A DNA stretch of 64,000 nt from Brachybacterium sp. YJGR34 (GTDB lineage Bacteria; Actinomycetota; Actinomycetes; Actinomycetales; Dermabacteraceae): assembly GCF_003347015.1 (NCBI RefSeq), contig NZ_PNFB01000005.1, positions 186,001 through 250,000 of the forward strand, given 5' to 3'. The translations under genes were made by a program, and so were the position numbers. The notes beneath the pieces were generated by a model. That model was not told the DNA's origin. It saw only the letters and a list, made by a program, of their open reading frames with translations, and did not search any database. The first letter of the stretch is position 1. Every line of letters begins with the position of its first letter. Of the stretch, positions 31,558 through 42,467 are shown in pieces.

Positions 31558-32924
31558 AGCAGCGGCGCTCCTTCGTAGGTCTCGAGGTAGCTCTCGAGGG
31601 CTCCGTGGGCGATCTCCGCCTGCTCCGCGGCATCCTCGCCGCCGAGCATGGACGCCTGGATCGCATTCGAGACGGTCTTGTAGACGACGGGAGGGAAGCG
31701 GGGCTCGGCCCGCCCGGTGGGCAGGATCTCGTCGCGGAACTGCTGCAGGACCGGGTTCTCGAAGGCGCCGCTGTTTCCGATCGCCTCGGTGACCGAGGCC
31801 CGGGCGGGGATGTTGCCCTTGGCGAGCCCGTTCCACGCGACGCCGGCGTCGATCGATTCCTTGGTCATCGAGCCCATCACCTCCACCGTGAAGCGGGCGG
31901 CGGCCTCGGGGTCGCGCCCCCGGGCGTTGACGCACCAGGCCCACCCGCCCAGGCAGGTGACGGACTCCTGGCCGGGGGGAGCAGGTAAGGAGAAGACCCC
32001 GTACTCGTGGTCGGGCGCGTTCTGTGCGAGGGAGGCGACATCCCAGATCCCGCTCTGCCACATCGCGGCATAGCCACCGGTCAGGGCGCTGACGATGTCC
32101 CCGTTGGCGGGGCGGGTGCGGGGCGCGGCTCCGGATCGGACCGCATCCTGGAACATCTGCAGAGCCTGGATCGAGGGAGGGCTGTCGAAGACGGGCCGCT
32201 GGGACCGTGCGTCGATGACATCGCCGCCGGTCTGCCACAGCCAGGGGTAGAAGGTGAAGTTCTGGTAGTACCCGGGCGTCGTCTCGAGCACGAGGCCTGC
32301 GCGCTCGCCGCCGGTCATCCGCTCTCCGAGTTCGAGCATCTGCTCCCAGGTGGTGGGCAGGTCGCCCTCGGACAGGCCCTCCTCCTCGAAGGCGGCGACG
32401 TCGTAGAAGATCGCCAGCGGCTCCTGCTCCATGGGCAGTCCGTAGATGCGGCCGTCGACCGTCCGGGTGGCGAGGGCCTCGGGGAAGTAGTCGTCGATGG
32501 CCTCCTGCTCCATGTACGGCGTGAGGTCCTCGAGCACGCCGCCGTTGTAGTAGCGCAGGAAGTCGCCGGGGGAGATGAGGAAGATGTCCGGGCCCGCCTC
32601 GGAGGCGAAGGCGGTGACCAGCCGGGTGTTCGTGGGATCCGTGTAGCCGGGGATGAACACGGGGGAGATCGGACGCTCCCCGGCCTCCTCCCACCGGGAG
32701 ATCGCCGACAGGAACCACTCGCTCTGCGCGAGGAGCTCCGGCTCCTGCTGGGCGACGGGGGCGTAGAACTGCCAGAACTGCAGGGGGGCGGAATCGCCGG
32801 ATCCTGCGCTCCCGCAGGAGGCGAGGGCGGAGGCGGCACCGAGGCCGCCGAGGCCCGCCGCTCCGGCGCGGAGCAGGTCGCGGCGACCGGGGCGGGCGGA
32901 GCCCTGCGAAGGGTGGGGTGTCAT
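31554..32924 (-). CDS. Sugar ABC transporter substrate-binding lipoprotein
   Basis: A 456-residue extracellular binding protein of the family-1 sugar type. The signal peptide has a twin arginine (RRDLL, residues 14-18) and a lipobox LASC with Cys37. The mature protein has the usual long two-lobed fold (QFWQFYAPV start; LPTTWEQMLELGERM; YAAMWQSGIWDV). ATG 32924 is preferred to the GTG 32930 because GGGAAG precedes it at 5 nt. It would deliver an oligosaccharide to the two permeases. The LacI-type operator at 32958 lies over its transcription start. Confidence 0.92.
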   Translation of the reverse strand: MTPHPSQGSARPGRRDLLRAGAAGLGGLGAASALASCGSAGSGDSAPLQFWQFYAPVAQQEPELLAQSEWFLSAISRWEEAGERPISPVFIPGYTDPTNTRLVTAFASEAGPDIFLISPGDFLRYYNGGVLEDLTPYMEQEAIDDYFPEALATRTVDGRIYGLPMEQEPLAIFYDVAAFEEEGLSEGDLPTTWEQMLELGERMTGGERAGLVLETTPGYYQNFTFYPWLWQTGGDVIDARSQRPVFDSPPSIQALQMFQDAVRSGAAPRTRPANGDIVSALTGGYAAMWQSGIWDVASLAQNAPDHEYGVFSLPAPPGQESVTCLGGWAWCVNARGRDPEAAARFTVEVMGSMTKESIDAGVAWNGLAKGNIPARASVTEAIGNSGAFENPVLQQFRDEILPTGRAEPRFPPVVYKTVSNAIQASMLGGEDAAEQAEIAHGALESYLETYEGAPLL

Positions 32925-32957
32925 GGTCACTTCCCGCAGCGTTGGGGGACGGTGTCA

Positions 32958-32969
32958 GTAATCGTTTGC
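32958..32969. promoter_or_regulatory. LacI-type operator 1 (GTAATCGTTTGC), importer side
   Basis: Core AAACGATT on the minus strand fits the LacI-family AAnCGnTT pattern. The -10 for the importer is probably TACGGT (minus strand, 32975-32980), which places this site at the transcription start of the binding-protein operon. Confidence 0.6.
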
Positions 32970-33094
32970 TCGCTACCGTACGGAGACGCCGGTCCTTCGT
33001 CAATGGTCCGGCGCTCGTCCGTCGCGGAGGGACGCCTCCCAGGCGGATCCATGCGGCGAGAACCCGCACGTCAGAGTCGGTAGTGTGGGGCTTC

Positions 33095-33123
33095 TTGACG
33101 GTGCAGGATCGACTCCGTATCGT
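33095..33123 (+). promoter_or_regulatory. Sigma-70 promoter of the GH172/isomerase/LacI operon
   Basis: TTGACG (33095-33100), a 17-bp spacer and TATCGT (33118-33123): the best consensus promoter in the window. Transcription would start near 33130, inside operator 2. Confidence 0.7.
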
Positions 33124-33127
33124 GACG

Positions 33128-33139
33128 GTAATCGTTTCC
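33128..33139. promoter_or_regulatory. LacI-type operator 2 (GTAATCGTTTCC), enzyme side
   Basis: Ten of the 12 bases before the end match operator 1 exactly (GTAATCGTTT). It is at the start site of the promoter at 33095, so a bound repressor would block initiation. The likely repressor is the LacI protein coded at 36004 in the same operon. Confidence 0.65.
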
Positions 33140-33170
33140 TGATCATCGTCGATCCATCCTGGGAGTCCTC

Positions 33171-34315
<1,145 letters not shown>

Positions 34316-34319
<4 letters not shown>

Positions 34320-35965
34320 GCACCGCCTACCGGCTCCCCGCCGTCCGCGAGGAGCTCCCCGCCCCGGAGCGGACCGCCGTCCTCATCCCCAGCGGCGACC
34401 TCCGCGAGAGCGCGAACGTCCCCGCCTGGCCCTACCAGCAGGAGCTCGAGCGCCTGGTCGCCGAGGCCGTGGAGGCCACGGGGTGGAGGGTGCAGCGCGC
34501 CTTCGCCCCGGATCCCGAGCGCGGCCACGGCTTCATCCGCTCCCAGCGGATGGGTCTCGAGGTCTTCCGCGACATCCCTCCCGAGGCACCGCTCATCGTC
34601 GCGACCGCGACCTGGCAGTACAGCCAGCACGTCCTCGCCGGCCTGAGCACCCACCGGGGCCCGATCCTCACCGTCGCGAACTTCGCCCCCGAGTGGCCGG
34701 GCCTGGTGGGAATGCTGAACCTCAACGGCTCGCTGACCAAGATGGGCCGCGCGTACTCCACGCTGTGGACCGTCGACGGCACTGACCGCCTCTTCCGCGA
34801 GGGCATCGCCACCTGGATCGCCACCGGTGCGCTCACCCACGACGACTCCCACGTGCGGCCGCTGCCGACCCTGCCCGGCACCGAAGAGGTCGCGCTGGGC
34901 CGGGCGCTCGCGGACCAGCTGCAGAGGGACAAGGCCCTCATCGGCATCTTCGACGAGGGCTGCATGGGCATGTACAACGCCATCATCGACGACGCGATGC
35001 TCCATCCGCTCGGGATCCACAAGGAGCGGCTCTCGCAGTCCGCGCTCTGGGCGGAGATGCAGGAGGTCTCCGACGAGGAGGCCGAGGCCGTCGGCGACTG
35101 GCTCCGCGCGGCGGGGATGACCTTCCGGCTCGGGACCGACGAGGCCACCGAGCTCACCGAGGACCAGCTGCGCGGCCAGTACCGCATGTACGTCGCCGCG
35201 CTGCGGATCAGCGACGACTACGGGCTGGACGCCGTGGGCATCCAGTACCAGCAGGGCCTCAAGGACGTCACCCCGGCCTCCGATCTCGTCGAGGGGCTGC
35301 TCAACAATGTCCAACGCCCTCCCGTGACCAGCCGTGACGGCGCCCGTGTGCTCTGGGAGGGCCGGGCGCTGCCGACCTTCAACGAGGTCGACGAGGGGGT
35401 CGCCGTCGACGCCCTGGTCACCCATCGGATCTGGAGCGCGATGAGGATGGACCCCGCCACCACCCTGCACGACGTGCGCTGGGGCGCGGAGGTCGACGGG
35501 CGGTACGTCTGGGTCTTCGAGATCTCCGGGGCGGTCCCGCCCAGCCATTTCGAGAACGGCTATGCCGACGCCGAGGGCTGGCGCCAGGGTCCGGCCTTCT
35601 TCCCGGCCGGCGGCTCCACCATCAACGGCGTCTCCCGCCCCGGCGAGATCGTCTGGTCCCGCGTGTACGTGCAGGACGGCGGCCTCCACGTCGATCTGGG
35701 GCGCGGCAGCGTCGTCGAGCTGCCGGACGAGGAGGTGCGCCGGCGCAAGGAGTCGACGAACCCGGAGTGGCCGATCGCGAACGTCGTCCTGCACGGCGTG
35801 ACCCGGGACCAGTTCATGGCCCGGCACAAGGCGAACCATGCCCAGCTCGTCTACGCTGACGATGCGGAGGCCGCCGACCGCGCGCTGACGGCCAAGGCGG
35901 CCCTCTTCCACCGACTCGGCGTCGCCGTGCACCTGTGCGGCGACGCGGTGATCGTCGGCTCCTGA
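34316..35965 (+). CDS. L-fucose/L-arabinose isomerase-like protein
   Basis: A 549-residue cytosolic protein. The N-terminal alpha/beta part starts TAVLIPSGDLRES and contains IVATATWQYSQHVL; the middle has FDEGCMGMYNAIIDDAML; the C-terminal HGVTRDQFMARHKANHAQLVYA is the most family-like, ending in HLCG. I read it as a member of the fucose isomerase-like group; the metal ligands are not certain. FucI-type enzymes also convert D-arabinose to D-ribulose, which would suit a GH172 that releases arabinose. ATGA overlap with the GH172 gene. Confidence 0.65.
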
Positions 35966-36003
35966 CCGGGCCCGATCGACCGCGCGAGGACGAAGGAGGA
36001 GCG

Positions 36004-36999
36004 ATGGCGGCGTCCCGCCCCACGATCATGGATGTCGCGCGCGCCGCGGGCGTCTCCTCGGCGACCGTCTCGCGGGTCATGAACGGGGCGACGACCGTCG
36101 ACAAGGGTCTCGTCGAACGCGTCCAGGAGGCTGTCGAGGCCACCGGCTACGTGCCGAGCGCCCTGGGGCGGTCCCTCCGCCGCGGGGGCGTCGCACAGAT
36201 CGCGGTCGTCGCCCCCGATGCCGAGAACCCGTACTTCGTGCAGGTCGTCAGCGAGGTCGAGAGGATCGCGCGCGGGGAGAACCACACCGTGTCGGTCGCG
36301 CACACCGAGGACGACCTCGCGCTCGAGCGCGCCTGCTTCGCGCAGCTCGTGGGTCGGCACGTCTCCGGGGTGCTGCTGGTCCCCGTCGACAGCCGGCGCA
36401 CCGATCCCTCGCCGCTGCTGGACGCCGGCATCCCGGTGGTGCTCGTGGACCGGGGGATCGAGGGGGCCGACATCGACCTGGTGGCCACCGACAACCTCGA
36501 CGCCGGCCGTCAGGCCGCCCGTCACCTGGCCGAACGGGGCTTCCGCGCCCCGGCCGTGATCGCCGGTCCCGCGAGCCTGCGCACCACCGAGGATCGGGCC
36601 AGCGGATTCCTCGCGGCCTGGCGCGAGCTCGGCGTCGACCTCCCGGACACGGCGAGGCGACGCGGTGACCTCCATGTGGACTCCGGGCGGGCGCAGATGG
36701 AGGCGCTGCTGGCCGAGGGCGGCGTCGACTGCGTCTACGTCACCAACAACCGCATGTCCGCCGGCGCCTTCGAGGCGCTGCGCGACGCTGAGCACGCGCC
36801 CGCCCTGCTCGCGACCGATGACGACCTCTGGACCCGCCTGGTCACCCCGGCCGTCTCCGTGGTGCATCAGCCGGTGCGCGCCACGGGTCGGGCGGCCGCG
36901 CGCATGCTCGGCCAGCGTCTGGCGACGCCCGAGGAGGAGGCCTCGACGACGCTGCTGCGCTCGCGGATCATCGAGCGCGAGTCCACCCGGCCCCGCTGA
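36004..36999 (+). CDS. LacI-family transcriptional regulator of the GH172 locus
   Basis: A 331-residue LacI/PurR regulator. HTH: TIMDVARAAGVSSATVSRVMNG (residues 7-28), hinge YVPSALGRSLRRG, then a full effector domain (VVAPDAENPYFVQVVSEVER; VDRGIEG; SVVHQPVRATGRAAARML). Last gene of the operon, with GGAGGAG just before the ATG. Two matching LacI-type operators, one at each of the divergent promoters (32958, 33128), make it the probable repressor of both the importer and the enzymes. Sugar effector unknown. Confidence 0.93.
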   Translation: MAASRPTIMDVARAAGVSSATVSRVMNGATTVDKGLVERVQEAVEATGYVPSALGRSLRRGGVAQIAVVAPDAENPYFVQVVSEVERIARGENHTVSVAHTEDDLALERACFAQLVGRHVSGVLLVPVDSRRTDPSPLLDAGIPVVLVDRGIEGADIDLVATDNLDAGRQAARHLAERGFRAPAVIAGPASLRTTEDRASGFLAAWRELGVDLPDTARRRGDLHVDSGRAQMEALLAEGGVDCVYVTNNRMSAGAFEALRDAEHAPALLATDDDLWTRLVTPAVSVVHQPVRATGRAAARMLGQRLATPEEEASTTLLRSRIIERESTRPR

Positions 37000-37007
37000 G
37001 ACGCCCG

Positions 37008-37023
37008 GTCACGAACAGGTCAC
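37008..37023 (+). promoter_or_regulatory. GlnR-like box upstream of the urease/permease operon
   Basis: GTCAC-GAACAG-GTCAC: two half-sites of the GTnAC type with the 6-nt gap (11-bp period) seen in actinobacterial GlnR boxes. The centre is about 58 nt upstream of the transcription start expected from the TACGGT box at 37062, a place suited to activation. The second half-site is not the textbook GnAAC, so confidence is moderate. Confidence 0.45.
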
Positions 37024-37061
37024 GACGCCCACCTGGCGAGCGCCGGGATTCCGCTCCCGCC

Positions 37062-37067
37062 TACGGT
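37062..37067 (+). promoter_or_regulatory. Candidate -10 box (TACGGT) of the permease/urease operon
   Basis: TACGGT about 55 nt before the permease GTG; no good -35, as expected for an activator-dependent promoter. Confidence 0.35.
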
Positions 37068-37122
37068 GCCGCTGTCCCCGGGCAGGGACTCCTCACCCTG
37101 CCCCCGTCGGAGCGGAGCAGCA

Positions 37123-38784
37123 GTGAGCGTAGAGACCAGACCCACCCCCGACGGCGGCGTCTCCGTCGATGCCCAGGCCGCCACGCGGGAGAGCCTGGAG
37201 GACTACACCCTCCGCTTTGCGCCGCGGTCGTACCGGACGTGGACCCCGGCCGTGGTGGCGACCAGCGCCCTGGGCGGCATCGCCTATCTCGCCGACTTCT
37301 CGATCGGCGCCAACATCGCGCTGACCCACGGCACCGTCAACGGGCTCATCGGCATCCTCGTCGCCGCCGCGATCATCTTCCTCTCGGGCTTCCCGCTGGC
37401 CTACTACGCGGCCCGCTACAACCTGGACCTGGACCTCATCACGCGCGGCTCCGGCTTCGGCTACTTCGGCTCGGTGATCACCAACGTCATCTTCGCGTCG
37501 TTCACCTTCATCTTCTTCGCCCTCGAGGGCTCGATCATGGCCCAGGGCCTCTACCTGGGCCTCGGGATCCCGCTGTGGATCGGATACCTGGTCTCCACGC
37601 TGATGATCTTCCCGCTGGTCATCTACGGCATGAAGACCCTCGCGAAGCTGCAGGTCGCCACCACGCCGGTCTGGCTGGTCCTCATGGTCATCCCGGTGGC
37701 CTACCTCGTCATCTCCCACCCCGACTCGGTGGGCACCTTCATCGCGTTCACCGGTGAGAGCGGCGAGGGCGTCAGCTTCGCCTCCGCGATGCTCGCCGCC
37801 GGCGTGTGCCTCTCGCTGATCGCCCAGATCGCGGAGCAGATCGACTACCTGCGCTTCATGCCGCCGCGCACCGAGCGCAACCGCCGCTCCTGGTGGGCGG
37901 CGACGATCCTGGGCGGCCCCGGCTGGGTGATCTTCGGGGCGATCAAGCAGATCCTCGGCATGTTCCTGGCGATCTACCTCGTCTCCACCGTCCCCGGCGC
38001 CCGCGATTTCGCCAACGAGCCGGTGCAGCAGTTCCTGGTCACCTACGAGCAGATCATGCCGGCCTGGCTGGCGCTCGTCCTCGCGGTGATCCTGGTAGTC
38101 ATCTCCCAGGTGAAGATCAACGTCACCAACGCCTACTCCGGCTCGCTGGCCTGGACCAACGCGTACACCCGCGTCACCCGCCGCTATCCCGGGCGCCTCG
38201 TCTTCCTCGCCGTGAACCTGGGCATCGCCCTGCTGCTCATGGAGGCGAACATGTTCGACGTCCTCAACGGCATCCTCAGCTTCTACGCCAACCTCGCCAT
38301 GGCCTGGATCTGCGTGGTCGCCTCGGACATCGTGCTGAACAAGTACCTGCTGAAGCTCTCTCCGAAGCGCCCGGAGTTCCGCCGCGGCATGCTGTACGAC
38401 TGGAACCCCGTCGGCATCGTCTCCCTGGTGCTCTCCGGCGGCGTCTCCATCGCCATCTACTTCGGTGCCTTCGGGGCGGCGGTCCAGCCCTTCTCTCCGC
38501 TGTTCGCCGTGGGCATCGCCGTGGTGGCCACCCCGCTGATGGCCGTCATCACCCAGGGCCGCTACTACCTGCGCCGCACCGACGACGGCATCGACCTGCC
38601 GATGCTCGACGAGCACGGCAACCCCTCCGGCGCGCTGCTCGCATGCTCCGTGACCGGGATGGAGTTCGAGCGTCCGGACATGATCGCCTCCGCCCGCCCG
38701 GGCCCGAACGGTGAGCGGATCTACCTCAGCTCGCTGGCCCTCACCACGGACCGCACGGGCGAGCACGTGCTGCCCAAGGAGTAG
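37123..38784 (+). CDS. NCS1-family permease (cytosine/allantoin type), likely nitrogen-compound uptake
   Basis: A 553-residue transporter with about 12 helices and a hydrophilic C-terminal tail of about 60 residues. The N-terminal LEDYTLRFAPRSYRTW and the SIGANIALTHG segment are typical of nucleobase:cation symporter-1 proteins. The GTG at 37123 has GGAGCGGAG upstream. Only 3 nt separate its stop from ureA, so it is the first gene of the urease operon and probably brings in urea or a precursor such as a purine or hydantoin. The tail is longer than in CodB-like members. Confidence 0.85.
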   Translation: MSVETRPTPDGGVSVDAQAATRESLEDYTLRFAPRSYRTWTPAVVATSALGGIAYLADFSIGANIALTHGTVNGLIGILVAAAIIFLSGFPLAYYAARYNLDLDLITRGSGFGYFGSVITNVIFASFTFIFFALEGSIMAQGLYLGLGIPLWIGYLVSTLMIFPLVIYGMKTLAKLQVATTPVWLVLMVIPVAYLVISHPDSVGTFIAFTGESGEGVSFASAMLAAGVCLSLIAQIAEQIDYLRFMPPRTERNRRSWWAATILGGPGWVIFGAIKQILGMFLAIYLVSTVPGARDFANEPVQQFLVTYEQIMPAWLALVLAVILVVISQVKINVTNAYSGSLAWTNAYTRVTRRYPGRLVFLAVNLGIALLLMEANMFDVLNGILSFYANLAMAWICVVASDIVLNKYLLKLSPKRPEFRRGMLYDWNPVGIVSLVLSGGVSIAIYFGAFGAAVQPFSPLFAVGIAVVATPLMAVITQGRYYLRRTDDGIDLPMLDEHGNPSGALLACSVTGMEFERPDMIASARPGPNGERIYLSSLALTTDRTGEHVLPKE

Positions 38785-38787
38785 AGG

Positions 38788-39090
38788 ATGCGCTTCACCC
38801 CCGCCGAGACCGAGAAGCTCCTGCTCGCCGTCGCGGGCATGGTGGCCCGCGACCGCCTCGAGCGCGGCGTCCTGCTCAACCATCCCGAAGCCGTGGCGCT
38901 GCTGAGCACCTGGATCCTCGAGCGCGCCCGCGAGGGCCGCGGCGTCGAGGAGCTGATGGTCGCCGGCCGTGAGGTGCTGCGCCGCGACCAGGTCATGCGA
39001 GGAGTCCCCGAGATGCTCGAGGACGTGCAGGTCGAGGCCACCTTCCCCGACGGCCGCAAGCTCGTCACCCTCCACCACCCGATCGCCTGA
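38788..39090 (+). CDS. ureA: Urease subunit gamma
   Basis: A 100-residue UreA with the usual LTPxExEKLLL-like start ([21 protein letters not shown]) and [23 protein letters not shown] end. Part of the (alpha-beta-gamma)3 nickel enzyme that hydrolyses urea to ammonia and carbamate. Separate from UreB, as in most actinobacteria. The ribosome site AGGAG overlaps the end of the permease gene. Confidence 0.97.
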   Translation: MRFTPAETEKLLLAVAGMVARDRLERGVLLNHPEAVALLSTWILERAREGRGVEELMVAGREVLRRDQVMRGVPEMLEDVQVEATFPDGRKLVTLHHPIA

Positions 39091-39099
39091 GGAGGCGCC

Positions 39100-39420
39100 A
39101 TGGCCACCGCTGATCCCCCCGCGGCCCCCGGAGCGCTCCGCGTCCGCCCCGGCACCCACGAGCTGAACCGGCGCGCGAGGGCCGAGGACCGCGGGACCCT
39201 GGTGCTCGAGAACACCGGCGACCGCCCGATCCAGATCGGCTCCCACCTCCACCTCCCGGACGTGAACCCCGCCCTGGCCCTCGACCGCGAGGCCGCGCGC
39301 GGCTTCCGTCTCGACATCCCCGCCGGCACCTCGCTGCGCTTCGAGCCCGGGGCCTCGCGCGAGGTGGGGATCGTGCGCCTGGGCGGCACGGGCCGCGTCC
39401 CGGGCCTGCAGGTGCGCTGA
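39100..39420 (+). CDS. ureB: Urease subunit beta
   Basis: A 106-residue UreB. Landmarks are [31 protein letters not shown] and [15 protein letters not shown], the usual beta-subunit core. TGAGGAGG precedes the ATG. Its stop overlaps the ureC start (TGATG). Confidence 0.97.
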   Translation: MATADPPAAPGALRVRPGTHELNRRARAEDRGTLVLENTGDRPIQIGSHLHLPDVNPALALDREAARGFRLDIPAGTSLRFEPGASREVGIVRLGGTGRVPGLQVR

Positions 39421-41123
39421 TGGTCCGGATCAGCGCCGAGCGCTACGCCGCGCTCTACGGCCCGACGGTCGGGGACCAGCTGCGCCTGGGCGACACCGAC
39501 CTCTGGATCGAGGTCGAGCAGGACCTGACCTTCGGCGGGGAGGAGGCCGTCTTCGGCGGCGGCAAGTCGATCCGCGAGTCGATGGGCCAGGGCACCACCA
39601 CCCGCGCCGAGGGCGCGCCGGACACGGTCATCACCAATGCGATCGTCCTGGACTGGTGGGGCGTGGTCCGGGCCGACGTCGGCCTGCGCGACGGCCGCAT
39701 CGTCGGCCTCGGCAAGGCCGGCAACCCGGATGTCTCCGACGGCATCGACCCCGCGCTGCGCATCGGCCCCTCGACCGACGTCATCGCGGGAGAGGGGAGG
39801 ATCCTCACCGCCGGCGCCTTCGACACCCACGTCCACCTGCTCTCGCCCTCCCAGATCCACGAGGCGCTCGCCACCGGGATCACCACCATCGGCGGCGGCG
39901 GGACCGGTCCCTCCGAGGGCAGCCGCGCCACCACGGTCACCCCCGGCGCCTGGCACCTGGCCACGATGCACCGGGCGCTGGACCACCTGCCGGTCAACGT
40001 CCTGCTGCTGGGCAAGGGCAACACCGTCTCCGCCGAGGGTCTCGCCGAGCAGGCGCTCGCCGGCGCCGCCGGGTACAAGGTCCACGAGGACTGGGGCGCG
40101 ACCCCCGCCGCGATCGACGCCTCGCTGCGCGCGGCCGAGGAGCACGGCCTGCAGGTCGCCCTGCACTCCGACTCCCTCAACGAGACCGGCTTCGTCGAGC
40201 AGACCATCGCCGCGATCGACGGCCGCACGATCCATGCCTTCCACATCGAGGGCGCCGGCGGCGGCCACGCCCCGGACATCCTCGAGATCGCCTCCCTGCC
40301 CCATGTCCTGCCGGGGTCGACCAACCCGACCCTGCCCCACACCGTCAACACCGTGGCCGAGCACCTGGACATGCTCATGGTCTGCCACCACCTCAAGGCG
40401 TCCGTGCCCGAGGACCTGGCCTTCGCGGAGTCGCGGATCCGGGCGAGCACGATCGCGGCCGAGGACCTCCTGCACGACATGGGCGCGCTGTCGATCACCT
40501 CCTCCGACGCCCAGGCCATGGGGCGGATCGGCGAGGTCATCACCCGCACCTGGCAGGTCGCGCACGTCATGAAGGAGCGGGTGGGCTCGCTCGGGGACAC
40601 GCTGCCGGCGGACAACGAGCGCGCCCGCCGCTACGTCGCGAAGTACACCATCAACCCCGCGATCGCCCACGGCGTCGACGCCCACCTGGGATCGGTCGAG
40701 GTGGGCAAGATGGCGGACCTGGTGCTGTGGGACCCGCGCTTCTTCGGGGTGCGCCCCGCGCTGGTGCTCAAGGGCGGGGCCATCGCCTGGGCGGCGCTCG
40801 GCGATCCGAACGCCTCCATCCCCACCCCGCAGCCGGTGCTCATGCGCCCCGCCTTCGGGGACGCGATCGGCGCCGAGCTCTCGGTCTCCTTCGTGGCCCC
40901 CGCGGCGATCGAGGACGGCCTGCGCGAACGGCTGGGCCTGACCCGTCAGCTGCTGCCCGTGGCCCCCACCCGCGAGGTCACCAAGGCGGATCTGAAGAAC
41001 AACGACGCGCTGCCGCGGATCGACATCCGCGCGGACACCTTCGACATCCGCATCGACGGCGAGCTCGTCGTCCCGCAGCCGGCCGAGACCCTGCCGCTCG
41101 CCCAGCGGTACCAGCTGTTTTGA
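39420..41123 (+). CDS. ureC: Urease subunit alpha (catalytic)
   Basis: A 567-residue catalytic subunit. All bi-nickel ligands are present: His137 and His139 ([10 protein letters not shown]), carbamylated Lys220 and His222 (GYKVHEDWG), His249, His275 and Asp363. The mobile flap has Cys322 and His323 (VCHHLKAS). Numbering is offset by exactly 3 from the Klebsiella enzyme. The conserved [12 protein letters not shown] segment carries Ile instead of the common Thr, and ATTVTPG replaces ATTCTPG; neither touches the nickel ligands. Stop overlaps the ureF TTG start. Confidence 0.97.
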   Translation: MVRISAERYAALYGPTVGDQLRLGDTDLWIEVEQDLTFGGEEAVFGGGKSIRESMGQGTTTRAEGAPDTVITNAIVLDWWGVVRADVGLRDGRIVGLGKAGNPDVSDGIDPALRIGPSTDVIAGEGRILTAGAFDTHVHLLSPSQIHEALATGITTIGGGGTGPSEGSRATTVTPGAWHLATMHRALDHLPVNVLLLGKGNTVSAEGLAEQALAGAAGYKVHEDWGATPAAIDASLRAAEEHGLQVALHSDSLNETGFVEQTIAAIDGRTIHAFHIEGAGGGHAPDILEIASLPHVLPGSTNPTLPHTVNTVAEHLDMLMVCHHLKASVPEDLAFAESRIRASTIAAEDLLHDMGALSITSSDAQAMGRIGEVITRTWQVAHVMKERVGSLGDTLPADNERARRYVAKYTINPAIAHGVDAHLGSVEVGKMADLVLWDPRFFGVRPALVLKGGAIAWAALGDPNASIPTPQPVLMRPAFGDAIGAELSVSFVAPAAIEDGLRERLGLTRQLLPVAPTREVTKADLKNNDALPRIDIRADTFDIRIDGELVVPQPAETLPLAQRYQLF

Positions 41124-41767
41124 GCACGACCATCGCGATGCTCCTCGCGGACTCCCGCCTGCCCGTCGGCGCGCACGTCAGCTCGAACGCCCTCGAGGCG
41201 GCGCTGCGCGACGAGCTGAGCCCCGCGCAGGTCGGGGAGTACCTCGCCACCCGGATGCGGATCCTGGTCCCGATCGAGGCGGGCACCGCGGTCCTCGCGA
41301 GGCACCTCGCCCAGGACCCTGCCGCGCTCGAGAGCCTGCGCGCCGAATGGGCCGCCCGCACCCCGAGCCGTGCCCAGCGGGAGATCGCCGAGGCGCTCGG
41401 CCAGGGGCTGGCGCGCCTGGCCGCCGTGCAGTGGCCCGGCGCCGTGCCGCCCGCGGAGCGACCCTGGCCCCGCCCGATGGTGCTGGGCCTGATCGCGGCG
41501 GCGACCGGCCTGGACGCCGAGGAGCTGGTGCGCCTGGTCGCCTACGACGACGCGCAGACCGTCGCCGCCGCCCTGCTCAAGCTCGAGCCCGGGGATCCGC
41601 GCACCGCGGTGGCCCTGGTGCTGGACGCCTGCGCGCTCATGGACCCCTGCGCGGCCGAGCTGGCCGCGCTCGAGGACCCCGCGCACCTCCCGTGCGCCGG
41701 GGCACCGCAGATCGAGGGCTGGGCCGAGGCCCAGTCCCAGTTGACGAGGAGACTCTTCCGTGCCTGA
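41120..41767 (+). CDS. ureF: Urease accessory protein UreF
   Basis: A 215-residue all-helical protein that joins UreD and UreG on the apo-urease. The opening [24 protein letters not shown] is typical. The TTG at 41120 overlaps the ureC stop (TTGA) and is the most upstream in-frame start; an ATG at 41138 would remove six residues. It overlaps ureG by 8 nt. No ureE lies between ureC and ureF. Confidence 0.92.
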   Translation: MSTTIAMLLADSRLPVGAHVSSNALEAALRDELSPAQVGEYLATRMRILVPIEAGTAVLARHLAQDPAALESLRAEWAARTPSRAQREIAEALGQGLARLAAVQWPGAVPPAERPWPRPMVLGLIAAATGLDAEELVRLVAYDDAQTVAAALLKLEPGDPRTAVALVLDACALMDPCAAELAALEDPAHLPCAGAPQIEGWAEAQSQLTRRLFRA

Positions 41768-42467
41768 ATCCACTCCCCACCGCTCCCTCCGACTCGGTGT
41801 CGCCGGTCCCGTCGGCACCGGCAAGAGCTCGCTGATCGCGACCATCTGCGCGGCGCTCGCCGACGAGATCCGCATCGGCGTGATCACCAACGACATCTAC
41901 ACCGACGAGGACGCGCGCTTCCTGCGCTCGGCCGGGGTGCTGGACCCGGAGCGGATCCGCGCCGTGGAGACCGGCGCCTGCCCGCACACCGCCATCCGCG
42001 ACGACGTCACCGCCAACCTCGCCGCCGTCGAGGAGCTCGAGGCGGACTTCGACCCGCTGGACCTGGTGCTCGTCGAGTCCGGCGGGGACAACCTCACCGC
42101 GACCTTCTCCCCGGCCCTGGTGGACGCGCAGATCTTCGTCCTCGACGTCGCCGGCGGCGGCGACGTGGCCCGCAAGGGCGGGCCCGGCATCGGCCGCGCC
42201 GACCTGCTGGTGGTCAACAAGGTCGACCTCGCCCCGCACGTCGGCGTCGACGTCGAGCGGATGCTGGCCGATGCCGCCGAGGCCCGCGAGGGCGGGGCGG
42301 TCCTGGGCGTCTCCCGCCACCGCGAGGACACCGTCGCGGCGCTGCGCAGCTGGGTGCTCGAGCTGTTGGCCGCGCACACCGCCGGCACCCACGACCCGCA
42401 GGACCCCGGCCCGATGGCCCCGCACTTCCACGCCGAGGACCACGACCACGACCACGTGCACGCCTGA
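41760..42467 (+). CDS. ureG: Urease accessory GTPase UreG with His-rich C-terminus
   Basis: A 235-residue SIMIBI GTPase. The P-loop GPVGTGKSS is at residues 16-24; the nickel-binding CPH motif is in [13 protein letters not shown]; the guanine motif is [11 protein letters not shown]. It delivers nickel during urease maturation. The last residues, [14 protein letters not shown], form a His-rich tail at the C-terminus, whereas UreG proteins more often carry such a stretch at the N-terminus. With UreE absent, this tail may store nickel. The GTG at 41760 overlaps ureF by 8 nt. Confidence 0.96.
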   Translation: MPESTPHRSLRLGVAGPVGTGKSSLIATICAALADEIRIGVITNDIYTDEDARFLRSAGVLDPERIRAVETGACPHTAIRDDVTANLAAVEELEADFDPLDLVLVESGGDNLTATFSPALVDAQIFVLDVAGGGDVARKGGPGIGRADLLVVNKVDLAPHVGVDVERMLADAAEAREGGAVLGVSRHREDTVAALRSWVLELLAAHTAGTHDPQDPGPMAPHFHAEDHDHDHVHA

